Assembly (NCBI GenBank): GCA_020851855.1
Contig: JADZBY010000267.1
Location: 1 to 5,632, forward strand
Direction of reading: 5' to 3'
Length of the DNA: 5,632 bases
Source of the DNA: Anaerolineae bacterium
GTDB lineage: Bacteria > Chloroflexota > Anaerolineae > Aggregatilineales > UBA2796
Both the position numbers and the translations under genes were made by a program. The first letter of the stretch is position 1. Every line of letters starts with the position of its first letter. Positions 1-5,488 of this stretch are shown here, piece by piece. The notes beneath the pieces are model-generated. The model saw only the letters and a program-made list of their open reading frames with translations. It was not told the origin of the DNA and searched no databases.

Positions 1-1
1 C

Positions 2-1273
2 AATCCGGCCATGACGGAAGTCGCCCAGCCGCCCGCGCCCGGCGCGAGTAGCTTCTGGACGACGCCCGAACCGCAAGCGCCGCCCACACCGCCTGCGCCA
101 TCGGGGCAGCCGTCGCAGCCGTCACAGCCGTCACAGTCGTCACAGCCCGTCGCGCCGGTCCCCGATCAGGGCACGATGCCGCTGGGTATGGGCTATTCGC
201 GCCCGAATCGCACCGGGACGATGACGCAAGTTGGCCCGGCGCTGCCTGAAGGTTATACCCAGACGCCGCCGCCCCTGCCGAGCGCCATCCCGCAGTTCTT
301 CCTGCCGCCGCTGATCAACACGGGCGACGCCATCCGGGCCTACGAGGCGCAGGCTGGCACGCGCGGCGCGGACTTCGGCGGCGCACAGATCGTCTACCGG
401 CCCGTGTTCCTGGCGCAGATTCACGTGCGCTTCCTGGACCGCAAGACCGGCGCAGACGGCGACCAGCGCTGGGCGTTTCACGTGCCGGACGTGGGCACAG
501 CCGGCCTGATCCGCTGGAACGACTTCCAGGCCGAGCCGGTCCCGCCGGAACAGCTTGACAGCCAGCCCTACGGTCAGGCTGCCTACGGCGCGCTTCCGCC
601 GGGCCTGGTCGATCCGAAGCGCGTGCGGGCGCTGCGCGACGAGGCGCATGACTACGTGGCGCGCTCGGCGCAGCTTGACCTGCTGTATAACCCGCACCTG
701 AAAATCTACAGCAAGGTGGGCGAGGACCCGCGCGACTTCCAGGCCCGTGTGCGCCAGATCGCGCGCGAAAAACTCGAAGAAGAGGCCGCCCAGCTTGCCG
801 CCAAGTACAACCAGCAGATTCAGGCGATGGAGCTGAAGCTGGACCGCGAGCAGCGCCAACTGGACGCGGCCCGTGAGGCGGTGGACGAGCTGAAGCGCGA
901 GGACCTGTACACCACGGGCGAGGCGGTGATGAGCCTGTTGAAGGGCCACACGGCCTATACGCTCTCCCGCATGAGCCGCGCCCGGCGCTACAAGAAGCAG
1001 GCGCAGTACCGCTCGGCGGTGAACGAGGCGCAGATCAACAGCCTGCTGGCGGAGATCGAGGCCAAAGAAAAGGAACTGCAGGCGGCGCTCGTCCAGGCCA
1101 AGGACCGTTGGGCGGCGATGGCCAACCAGAACGAGGATTACGCCGTGACGCCGCTCAAGAAGGATGTGGCGGTCGAGGTGTACGGGCTGGGCTGGGTCCC
1201 GCAGTGGTACATGGTGCTCAACGGGCAAAACGTGCTGTGGCCGGCCTTCCCGCAGGGCCTGCAGAGCCGGTAA
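2..1273 (+). CDS. C-terminal part of a probable HerA/DUF87-like ATP-binding protein (5' end probably outside window)
   Basis: The frame is open to the left edge. The first Met codon, at 11, has no Shine-Dalgarno sequence in the ten bases before it, so the start is probably upstream and Met11 internal. Numbering from that Met (420 residues): 1-95 is a Pro/Gln/Ser-rich linker with a QPS triplet repeat (33-46). About 94-200 is a small globular domain (PQFFLPP, YRPVFLAQIHVRF). Residues 200-245 are helical. About 246-297 and 335-368 are long, charged, probably coiled-coil helices, joined by a basic stretch with RARRYKK. About 380-401 is a conserved-looking end (PLKKDVAVEVYGLGWVPQW). From memory, this order (linker, PQFFLP, YRP, FRAR-like helix, coiled coil, final KK-D-V-LGW-P) matches the region after the ATPase core of HerA/DUF87-type proteins in Chloroflexota. 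No Walker motifs, signal peptide or membrane segment lie in the visible part. The family call is an inference. A free-standing 420-residue coiled-coil protein is the alternative. Confidence 0.8.
   Translation, partial: NPAMTEVAQPPAPGASSFWTTPEPQAPPTPPAPSGQPSQPSQPSQSSQPVAPVPDQGTMPLGMGYSRPNRTGTMTQVGPALPEGYTQTPPPLPSAIPQFFLPPLINTGDAIRAYEAQAGTRGADFGGAQIVYRPVFLAQIHVRFLDRKTGADGDQRWAFHVPDVGTAGLIRWNDFQAEPVPPEQLDSQPYGQAAYGALPPGLVDPKRVRALRDEAHDYVARSAQLDLLYNPHLKIYSKVGEDPRDFQARVRQIAREKLEEEAAQLAAKYNQQIQAMELKLDREQRQLDAAREAVDELKREDLYTTGEAVMSLLKGHTAYTLSRMSRARRYKKQAQYRSAVNEAQINSLLAEIEAKEKELQAALVQAKDRWAAMANQNEDYAVTPLKKDVAVEVYGLGWVPQWYMVLNGQNVLWPAFPQGLQSR
107..147 (+). repeat. 9-bp coding tandem repeat (Gln-Pro-Ser)
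   Basis: Four successive 9-bp units of the form CAGCCGTCN start at 107, 116, 125 and 134 (the last has CAGTCG), followed by a partial fifth. In frame they encode QPS-QPS-QPS-QSS-QP. This is a slippage-prone low-complexity stretch inside the linker of the first protein, so its copy number may vary between strains. Confidence 0.85.
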
Positions 1274-1298
1274 GAAAGTAATCAGCCTCACCCCCTGA

Positions 1299-1334
1299 CC
1301 CCTTCTCCACGCGGAGTACCGCGTAGAGAGGGGG
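1299..1334 (+). terminator. strong hairpin 25 nt after the ATPase-like gene, possible 3'-end or terminator element
   Basis: The left arm 1299-1307 (CCCCTTCTC) pairs with 1326-1334 (GAGAGGGGG), with one T-G pair. After one C/A mismatch (1308/1325), ACGCGG (1309-1314) pairs with CCGCGT (1319-1324) around an AGTA loop. That is 15 pairs in 36 nt, mostly G-C. No T-run follows, so it is not a classical intrinsic terminator. It could stabilise the mRNA 3' end, assist termination, or simply be a dispersed genomic repeat. The lead-in CCTCACCCCCTGACCCC resembles a repeat I remember as common in intergenic DNA of Chloroflexota. Confidence 0.5.
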
Positions 1335-1440
1335 AAGGACGCGCTTGCATGGCAGCCGCTCATTCCACCCTATTGGAAAGCGCTGAGCCTGCACTTGCGC
1401 CAGGGAAGCACGCGCTTGCATGGCAGCCGCTCATTCCACC
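1332..1440. repeat. 38-bp direct repeat, two copies, 71-bp period
   Basis: Copy 1 is 1332-1369 and copy 2 is 1403-1440. They agree at 37 of 38 positions (1338 G versus 1409 C). The shared core runs from ACGCGCTTGCATGGCAGCCG into CTCATTCCACC. The 33 bp between the copies is not repeated after the second. Copy 1 begins inside the right arm of the hairpin at 1299-1334, which is not copied. No coding explanation is apparent. Confidence 0.85.
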
Positions 1441-1523
1441 TGCCACGCCCTCTGAGTCTGAATAAGCGCTGCCGAGCGCGCCTTCATAACATCTCCGTGA
1501 CGCCGCCGCGTTTGGCTCTGGGC

Positions 1524-1529
1524 TATAAT
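1524..1529 (+). promoter_or_regulatory. -10 box (TATAAT) of a probable promoter for the 1589-2314 gene
   Basis: A perfect TATAAT lies 60 bases before the ATG, in otherwise very GC-rich DNA. No convincing -35 hexamer lies 16-18 bp upstream (the sequence there is CGCCGC-like), and the TG of an extended -10 is not in the right position. Transcription would begin near 1536, leaving a leader of about 50 nt. The call rests on the -10 match, its rarity at this GC content and its position. Confidence 0.5.
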
Positions 1530-1576
1530 GAGAAGCGCAGAGCAGCGCCTCTGCCCATCATCGGCTGGAGCGTCAC

Positions 1577-1580
1577 GGAG
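1577..1580 (+). promoter_or_regulatory. ribosome binding site (GGAG) that decides the start at 1589
   Basis: GGAG ends 8 bases before the ATG at 1589, which is good spacing. The in-frame GTG at 1580 overlaps the last G of this site and so has no usable Shine-Dalgarno sequence of its own. This favours ATG 1589 over GTG 1580. Confidence 0.65.
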
Positions 1581-1588
1581 TGCCTTCA

Positions 1589-2314
1589 ATGACTGATCGC
1601 TCGGACCCCTTCGGCAAGCGCGGCAGAAGCGCCGGGCAAAAACTGCGCCCCCTGAGCGACGAGCCGGGCTTTGTGGATGGCATCCCGGTGGAAGAACTGG
1701 TGCGCCTCACGCGGGAGTTCACCGCGCGCATCACCAACGAAGACCGCCAGCGGCTCACCCTGGAACTGAACGAAGGCGGGCGGCCCTCGCACACCGCCGC
1801 GCCGTACCTGCTCAACCAGTTCTTCGCGGGCAAAATCAGCCTCGACAACGAGCTGGCGCGCCGCTTTCCCAACGCCCCGCTGCTCTCGTCGGCGTCGTTT
1901 GCGCCCGCGCCGGGCAAAACCGCCCGCGCCGGATGGGCGCAGATCAAATCCCAGGACGAGGCCGCCACGCTCACCCTCGATCTGCACGGCGCGGACGGCA
2001 GCTTTGACGCCAGTTTCGGCCTGGGCAGCATGGTCGGCGTCCGCTTCGAGATCGGGGCCATCCCGGACGTGCAGCGCATCCGCTTTCTGGACCAGCTGCG
2101 CCGCTCCAACGGCATCTCCATCCTGTGGACGCGCGAGCGCTGGGAGCGCGACTACATGGTCTTCGTGGTGCGCGAGCGTTTTGCGCGGCTGTATGCCTTT
2201 GGTGGGCGTTTTGAAGCCGCCTGCCGCCTCTCGCCCGATGTGTTGGAGCAGCTTGTGGCGTGGCTGGCCGGCTTCTGGACCAGCGAGGAGCTGTCTGGCG
2301 GAATGGAAGGATAG
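1589..2314 (+). CDS. hypothetical protein, 241 aa, no family recognised
   Basis: I do not recognise this protein. The start is ATG 1589, chosen over an in-frame GTG three codons earlier because GGAG sits 8 nt upstream. A TATAAT box lies about 60 nt before it. The first 25 residues are polar and basic, with no signal peptide or membrane segment, so a cytoplasmic location is likely. Residues 30-62 look helical (a PVEELVRLTREF stretch). About 65-95 contains PYLLNQFFAG. About 96-125 is Ala/Pro-rich. About 126-160 looks like beta strands (TLTLDLHGADGSFDASFGLG, VRFEIG). Residues 162-232 hold a helix (RIRFLDQLRRSN), strands around ISILWTRERW and DYMVFVVRERFARLYAF, and a C-terminal helix rich in Leu and Trp. 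No metal site, nucleotide loop or Cys cluster is visible. Codon use matches its neighbours, with no sign of transfer. It is flanked by repeat-filled gaps, so it is probably a single-gene transcript, and context gives no functional clue. Confidence 0.8.
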   Translation: MTDRSDPFGKRGRSAGQKLRPLSDEPGFVDGIPVEELVRLTREFTARITNEDRQRLTLELNEGGRPSHTAAPYLLNQFFAGKISLDNELARRFPNAPLLSSASFAPAPGKTARAGWAQIKSQDEAATLTLDLHGADGSFDASFGLGSMVGVRFEIGAIPDVQRIRFLDQLRRSNGISILWTRERWERDYMVFVVRERFARLYAFGGRFEAACRLSPDVLEQLVAWLAGFWTSEELSGGMEG

Positions 2315-2382
2315 CGAATCCGGTGAAACCCGATCCTGCCTGGACCTTTGCGTTTCAGAATATCATTGCGGACATCGAGCGT

Positions 2383-2405
2383 GCCCGGCGCTGAAGCGAC
2401 CGGGC
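2383..2405 (+). repeat. short hairpin in repeat unit 1 (copy at 2513-2535)
   Basis: GCCCGG (2383-2388) pairs with CCGGGC (2400-2405), and CGC (2389-2391) with GCG (2396-2398), around a TGAA loop with A2399 bulged. That is nine pairs, all G-C. In unit 2 the only base change, T2521, converts a C-G pair to a U-G pair in plus-strand RNA, so the fold survives. Confidence 0.65.
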
Positions 2406-2468
2406 TGAGTCTACAAAGCCCTGACGGGCTGGAATACGTCTTCAGCCCGAAGGGCTTCGTAGCTTCAG
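2405..2468. repeat. long near-palindrome in repeat unit 1 (copy at 2535-2598)
   Basis: CTAC (2411-2414) pairs with GTAG (2459-2462), AAGCCC (2416-2421) with GGGCTT (2452-2457), and CGGGCTG (2425-2431) with CAGCCCG (2443-2449), around an 11-nt loop. Outside this, CTGA (2405-2408) can pair with TCAG (2465-2468). Each arm also folds alone: AGCCC-TGAC-GGGCT (2417-2430) and AGCCC-GAA-GGGCT (2444-2456). Two small hairpins in inverted arrangement is REPIN-like architecture. No T-run follows, so an intrinsic terminator is less likely. Confidence 0.7.
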
Positions 2469-2722
2469 CCTGGACTTTTGGCGTTTCAGCTGTTATTGCG
2501 GACATCGAGCGTGCCCGGCGTTGAAGCGACCGGGCTGAGTCTACAAAGCCCTGACGGGCTGGAATACGTCTTCAGCCCGAAGGGCTTCGTAGCTTCAGCC
2601 TGGACCTTCAGGTTCAGGCGGTAGTATCCGCGCTTATTTGTGAAAGCCCATCAGCGCCGGGCGCGCCTAATCTGCCACCTAAGCTGCGCACCCGCCCACC
2701 TGCGGCAACTTCCCACGAAACA

Positions 2723-2731
2723 TGGTATAAA
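2723..2731 (+). promoter_or_regulatory. extended -10 promoter for the glycosidase-like gene
   Basis: TGGTATAAA gives an extended -10 (TG, one base, then TATAAA at 2726-2731), 36 bases before the ATG. The -35 region (about 2703-2708, CGGCAA) is poor, as is usual for extended -10 promoters. Transcription would start near 2738, with a leader of about 30 nt. This supports transcription independent of the upstream gene. The stretch 2619-2720 shows nothing else recognisable. Confidence 0.55.
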
Positions 2732-2756
2732 TCGCGGCAACGACCCGGCCCATTTC

Positions 2757-2762
2757 AAGGAG
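2757..2762 (+). promoter_or_regulatory. strong ribosome binding site (AAGGAG)
   Basis: AAGGAG stands 5 bases before the ATG at 2768. It is a near-consensus Shine-Dalgarno sequence and fixes the start of the 895-residue protein. Confidence 0.85.
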
Positions 2763-2767
2763 TCCCG

Positions 2768-5455
2768 ATGAGAGACTGGCGTCTGACCGCCGACAGTCCG
2801 CTCTCCGTTCGGCTTGCCGCCGACCCGCGCCTGGGGCGCACCGATTACGCCGACGATCAATCCTGGGAACTGGCCTTTGGTGGACCCGAAGAACCGGCCT
2901 TCGTCCTGCAAACGCGCTACGGCGGGCGGGCCGGGCTGGCGCGCATCGTGCCCATGTGGATGCTCGACGGGCGCGCCGTGTACGAGAGCATGGGCTATGC
3001 CGAGCGGCCTGTTCTGGTCCGCTTCGCGCCGAATTACGCGCGAATCACCGCCCGTCTGACCAACGCGCTGGCGCTCACCGCCGATTTCTGGGTGCTGTCC
3101 TCGCACATGGTCGGCGGGCGCTTCACGCTGGAAAATCGCAGCGACCAGCCTACCGCGCTCGTCCTCGACCTGTTCGGGCAGGCAGCGCGTGAGGGCAAAG
3201 GCGTGGATATGAACCTGCTCGGCCTGGAAGACGGCACGGAAGCGCTGCACCTGGGCCGCGTCGGCAACCTGAACCCGGTCCTGATGATGGAGCGCGCCGC
3301 GCCGCAGCCCACCCGCCGCCACGGCGACCCGGAGAGCGGCAAGCTCTCGACGCCGATCAGCCTGCCCTCGCGCGGCAGCACGTCTGTGCGCTGGGTGCAC
3401 GCCGGGTACGCCTCGCTCAACGAGAGTCTGGCGGCGGCATACCAGGGGCTTCAGCGGCAGGACTGGGACGCCGAGTTCCAGCGCATTGAAGCGGCCAACG
3501 CGCGCACGCCGCACATCGAGACGGGCAACGCCGACTGGGACGCCGCATTGGCCTTCAGCGCCCAGGTGACGTTGCGCAGCTTCATCGGCCCGACCGGCCA
3601 CCTGCCCGGCGTCTCGTTCGTCAGCACGCGCATCCCGGCGCGTGGCTTCAGCGTGCGCGGCGACGGCAGCGATCACGGCTGGGGCTGGAGCGGACAGGGC
3701 GCGGCGCTCGGCTATTTGCTCTTGCCATCCGCCGCCATGCTCGCCCCGGACCTGGCCAAAGCGGCCTTTCGCAACTGGCTCGCCGTCAGAGAGCCGGACG
3801 GCTGGATCGATGCGCGGCCCGGCCTGGGCGGCCAGCGGGCGCGGATGCTGGCCATGCCGGTGCTGGCGGCGACGGCCTGGCGTCTCTACGAAGAAACGGA
3901 CGACCGGGCGCTTATCGAGGCCGCCTTGCCTGCGCTGCGCCCGTTCTTCGAGCGCTGGTTCCAGCAGGATTACGACGACGACGGCGACGACTTCCCAGAA
4001 TGGCTGAACGTCTCCCAGGCGGAGTTCCCCGACCACCCGATCTTTGCCCGCTTCCGCCGCTGGGCGCAAAACGCGGACATCAACAAGGCCGAAGCGCCCG
4101 ACCTGGCGGCGTTTCTATTGCGCGAAGGGCGCTCGCTGCTGCGCATGGCCGAGGCGCTGGGCGATTCGTCGGGCGTGGAAGCCATCCGGGCGCGGCTGGA
4201 TCGCCTGACGGACCATCTGCGCGCCATGTGGAGCGACGAGGCGGGCGCATACCTGTACCGCGACCGCGACACCGACCGCGCGGTGAAGGGCGTGAACCTG
4301 TTCCGGGGCAAGGGCGACGAGGCGATGAACGTCCGCACGCGCATCGACCCGCCTAATCGGCTCATCTTGCGCATCATCGGCGGCAAGGATACCGCGCCGA
4401 ACGTGACCGCCGTGATCGAGGGCGTCGACGCGAACGGCCAGCCCTGCAACGAAACGCTGCCCGCCAGCGCCTTCGCCTGGTATTACGGCCTGGGCGCGGC
4501 AGTCACCGAGCGCGCCTATTCCGAGGTGCGCTACGTGCGCTTCGAAGGGCTGATCCGGCTCTATTCGGTCGAAATCGACACGGTGGACCTGACGCGGACC
4601 TACCTGCCCAACGTCGCCCCACTCTGGGCGGGCGCGCCGGACAAGGATCAGGCGGCGCACATGGTGCGGCGGCTGGCCGATGAGCGCGCCTACGGACGCC
4701 CGTTTGGCCTGCCGGTGTGCCCGGCGGACGATCCGGCCTTCGTCGCCAACAACGACGGCGGCAGCGGCGGCGTGTGGATGTGGTGGAACGCGCTGATCCT
4801 GGAAGGGCTGCTCGATTACGGCTACGTGGACGAGGCGGCGACGCTCTTCACCCGCCTGATGGACGCCCAGATCAAGGCGCTGCGCCATGACCGGGCCTTC
4901 CGCAGCGGCTACAACAGCGAGACGGGCGACGGCCTGGGCGACATCGACGACGCCCAGGGCATCATGCCGCTGGCGCTCTTCATGCGGCTGGCCGGCGTGC
5001 GCGTCCTGAGCGAGCGGCGTGTGTGGGCAGGCGGCCCGTTTGTGCTGCCCAGGCCGGTCACGGTGCGCCATCTGGGCGTGGAAGTCGTGCGCAGCGCGGC
5101 GGGCACGCGCATCACGTTCCCATCCGGCAAGCGGATCGAGGTCGGGCCGGAGTGGCAGCTCGTGGACGACCCGACGCCGCCGCCCGTGGTGAATCCGGAA
5201 GCGGTGACGAGCGCGCCTGTGGTCACACCCGCCGCGCCGCCCCCCGACGTGCCCGAAGAGGCGCACATCGGCCAGCCCGGCCCGGCGGGCGAGTCGGGCG
5301 ACAGCGAGGCGATCATCCCGGTCGACGCGAAGAAGGACGATACGATGGAGATTCCGATCCGGACCATCGATTATTCGCCCGACGCAGAGCCGCCGCCGCC
5401 CGCCGACGCCCCGACGTACAAGATTCCGATCCGGCGGCCCAAGACGGACGACTGA
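2768..5455 (+). CDS. six-hairpin glycosidase-like protein, GH63/mannosylglycerate-hydrolase type, with inserted domain and proline-rich tail
   Basis: The protein has 895 residues, with the start fixed by AAGGAG. It has no signal peptide or membrane segment, so it is probably cytoplasmic. Residues 1-235 are beta-rich, like the N-terminal domain of GH63/GH37-clan enzymes. About 250-505 and 613-740 look like an (alpha/alpha)6 barrel: SDHGWGWSGQG (301-311), PDGWID (343-348), a D/E-rich DGDDFPEWLNVSQ (405-417) followed by EFPDHP (419-424), PLWAGAPDKDQA (from 618), YGRPFGLPVCP (642-652), GGVWMWWNALILEGLLDYGY (from 667) and NSETGDGLGD (716-725). These follow the GH63 order as I remember it. Asp422 is a candidate general acid. 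The Glu usually expected before the TG(E/D)G motif appears replaced (RSGYN, 712-716), so activity is uncertain. About 522-612 is a beta-rich insertion. About 741-800 returns to beta strands, and 801-895 is a Pro/Asp/Glu-rich disordered tail. Substrate is unknown: an alpha-glucoside or alpha-mannoside hydrolase is a family-level guess, and GH37 or GH116 relatives are alternatives. Confidence 0.85.
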   Translation: MRDWRLTADSPLSVRLAADPRLGRTDYADDQSWELAFGGPEEPAFVLQTRYGGRAGLARIVPMWMLDGRAVYESMGYAERPVLVRFAPNYARITARLTNALALTADFWVLSSHMVGGRFTLENRSDQPTALVLDLFGQAAREGKGVDMNLLGLEDGTEALHLGRVGNLNPVLMMERAAPQPTRRHGDPESGKLSTPISLPSRGSTSVRWVHAGYASLNESLAAAYQGLQRQDWDAEFQRIEAANARTPHIETGNADWDAALAFSAQVTLRSFIGPTGHLPGVSFVSTRIPARGFSVRGDGSDHGWGWSGQGAALGYLLLPSAAMLAPDLAKAAFRNWLAVREPDGWIDARPGLGGQRARMLAMPVLAATAWRLYEETDDRALIEAALPALRPFFERWFQQDYDDDGDDFPEWLNVSQAEFPDHPIFARFRRWAQNADINKAEAPDLAAFLLREGRSLLRMAEALGDSSGVEAIRARLDRLTDHLRAMWSDEAGAYLYRDRDTDRAVKGVNLFRGKGDEAMNVRTRIDPPNRLILRIIGGKDTAPNVTAVIEGVDANGQPCNETLPASAFAWYYGLGAAVTERAYSEVRYVRFEGLIRLYSVEIDTVDLTRTYLPNVAPLWAGAPDKDQAAHMVRRLADERAYGRPFGLPVCPADDPAFVANNDGGSGGVWMWWNALILEGLLDYGYVDEAATLFTRLMDAQIKALRHDRAFRSGYNSETGDGLGDIDDAQGIMPLALFMRLAGVRVLSERRVWAGGPFVLPRPVTVRHLGVEVVRSAAGTRITFPSGKRIEVGPEWQLVDDPTPPPVVNPEAVTSAPVVTPAAPPPDVPEEAHIGQPGPAGESGDSEAIIPVDAKKDDTMEIPIRTIDYSPDAEPPPPADAPTYKIPIRRPKTDD
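5349..5434 (+). repeat. 14-bp direct repeat encoding IPIR in the C-terminal tail
   Basis: AGATTCCGATCCGG occurs at 5349-5362 and 5421-5434, 72 bp apart and in the same frame. Both copies encode Ile-Pro-Ile-Arg (residues 862-865 and 886-889) in an otherwise acidic, proline-rich tail. The second copy lies seven residues from the C-terminus. It is either a small duplication or a repeated short linear motif. Confidence 0.7.
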
Positions 5456-5488
5456 AGCGCCTCATCCCCGGCCCCACCACGTGTCAAA

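Larger units (their letters stand above)
2339..2618. repeat. tandem 130-bp hairpin repeat, two full units plus a partial third
   Basis: Unit 1 is 2339-2468 and unit 2 is 2469-2598, both exactly 130 bp. A third copy begins at 2599 (CCTGGACCTT) and fades by 2618. From 2365/2495 to the unit end, 104 bp differ at one position only (C2391 versus T2521). The first 26 bp are more diverged, with a compensating one-base insertion and deletion. Each unit holds a short hairpin and a long near-palindrome, listed separately. There is no open frame of note, target-site duplication or transposase. The unit resembles a REP/REPIN or MITE-like non-autonomous repeat, or a duplicated small structured RNA. Confidence 0.9.

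Noticed and set aside
1580..1588. GTG 1580 as the start of the 241-residue protein
   Set aside because: It overlaps the GGAG site that is well spaced for ATG 1589 and has no ribosome site of its own.
1395..1592. Small 65-codon plus-strand gene in the first gap
   Set aside because: It spans the direct repeat and the promoter of the next gene, has no ribosome site, and its translation shows no recognisable fold.
2411..2462. Intrinsic transcription terminator
   Set aside because: The stem is strong but no T-run follows in either unit, and it is part of a duplicated repeat. A role in transcript ends remains possible but is not shown.
2339..2618. Insertion sequence
   Set aside because: There is no transposase frame, no terminal inverted repeats at the outer borders and no target-site duplication. 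At most it is a non-autonomous repeat.
2660..2667. GGCGCGCC palindrome as a regulatory site
   Set aside because: Short GC palindromes are expected by chance at this base composition, and it occurs only once here.
2651..4069. 472-codon minus-strand open frame opposite the glycosidase-like gene
   Set aside because: It lies opposite a well-supported gene, has low-complexity Arg/Ala/His-rich translation, and is explained by high GC in third codon positions. Other long minus-strand frames (140-1363 and 4115-5266) are the same kind of shadow.
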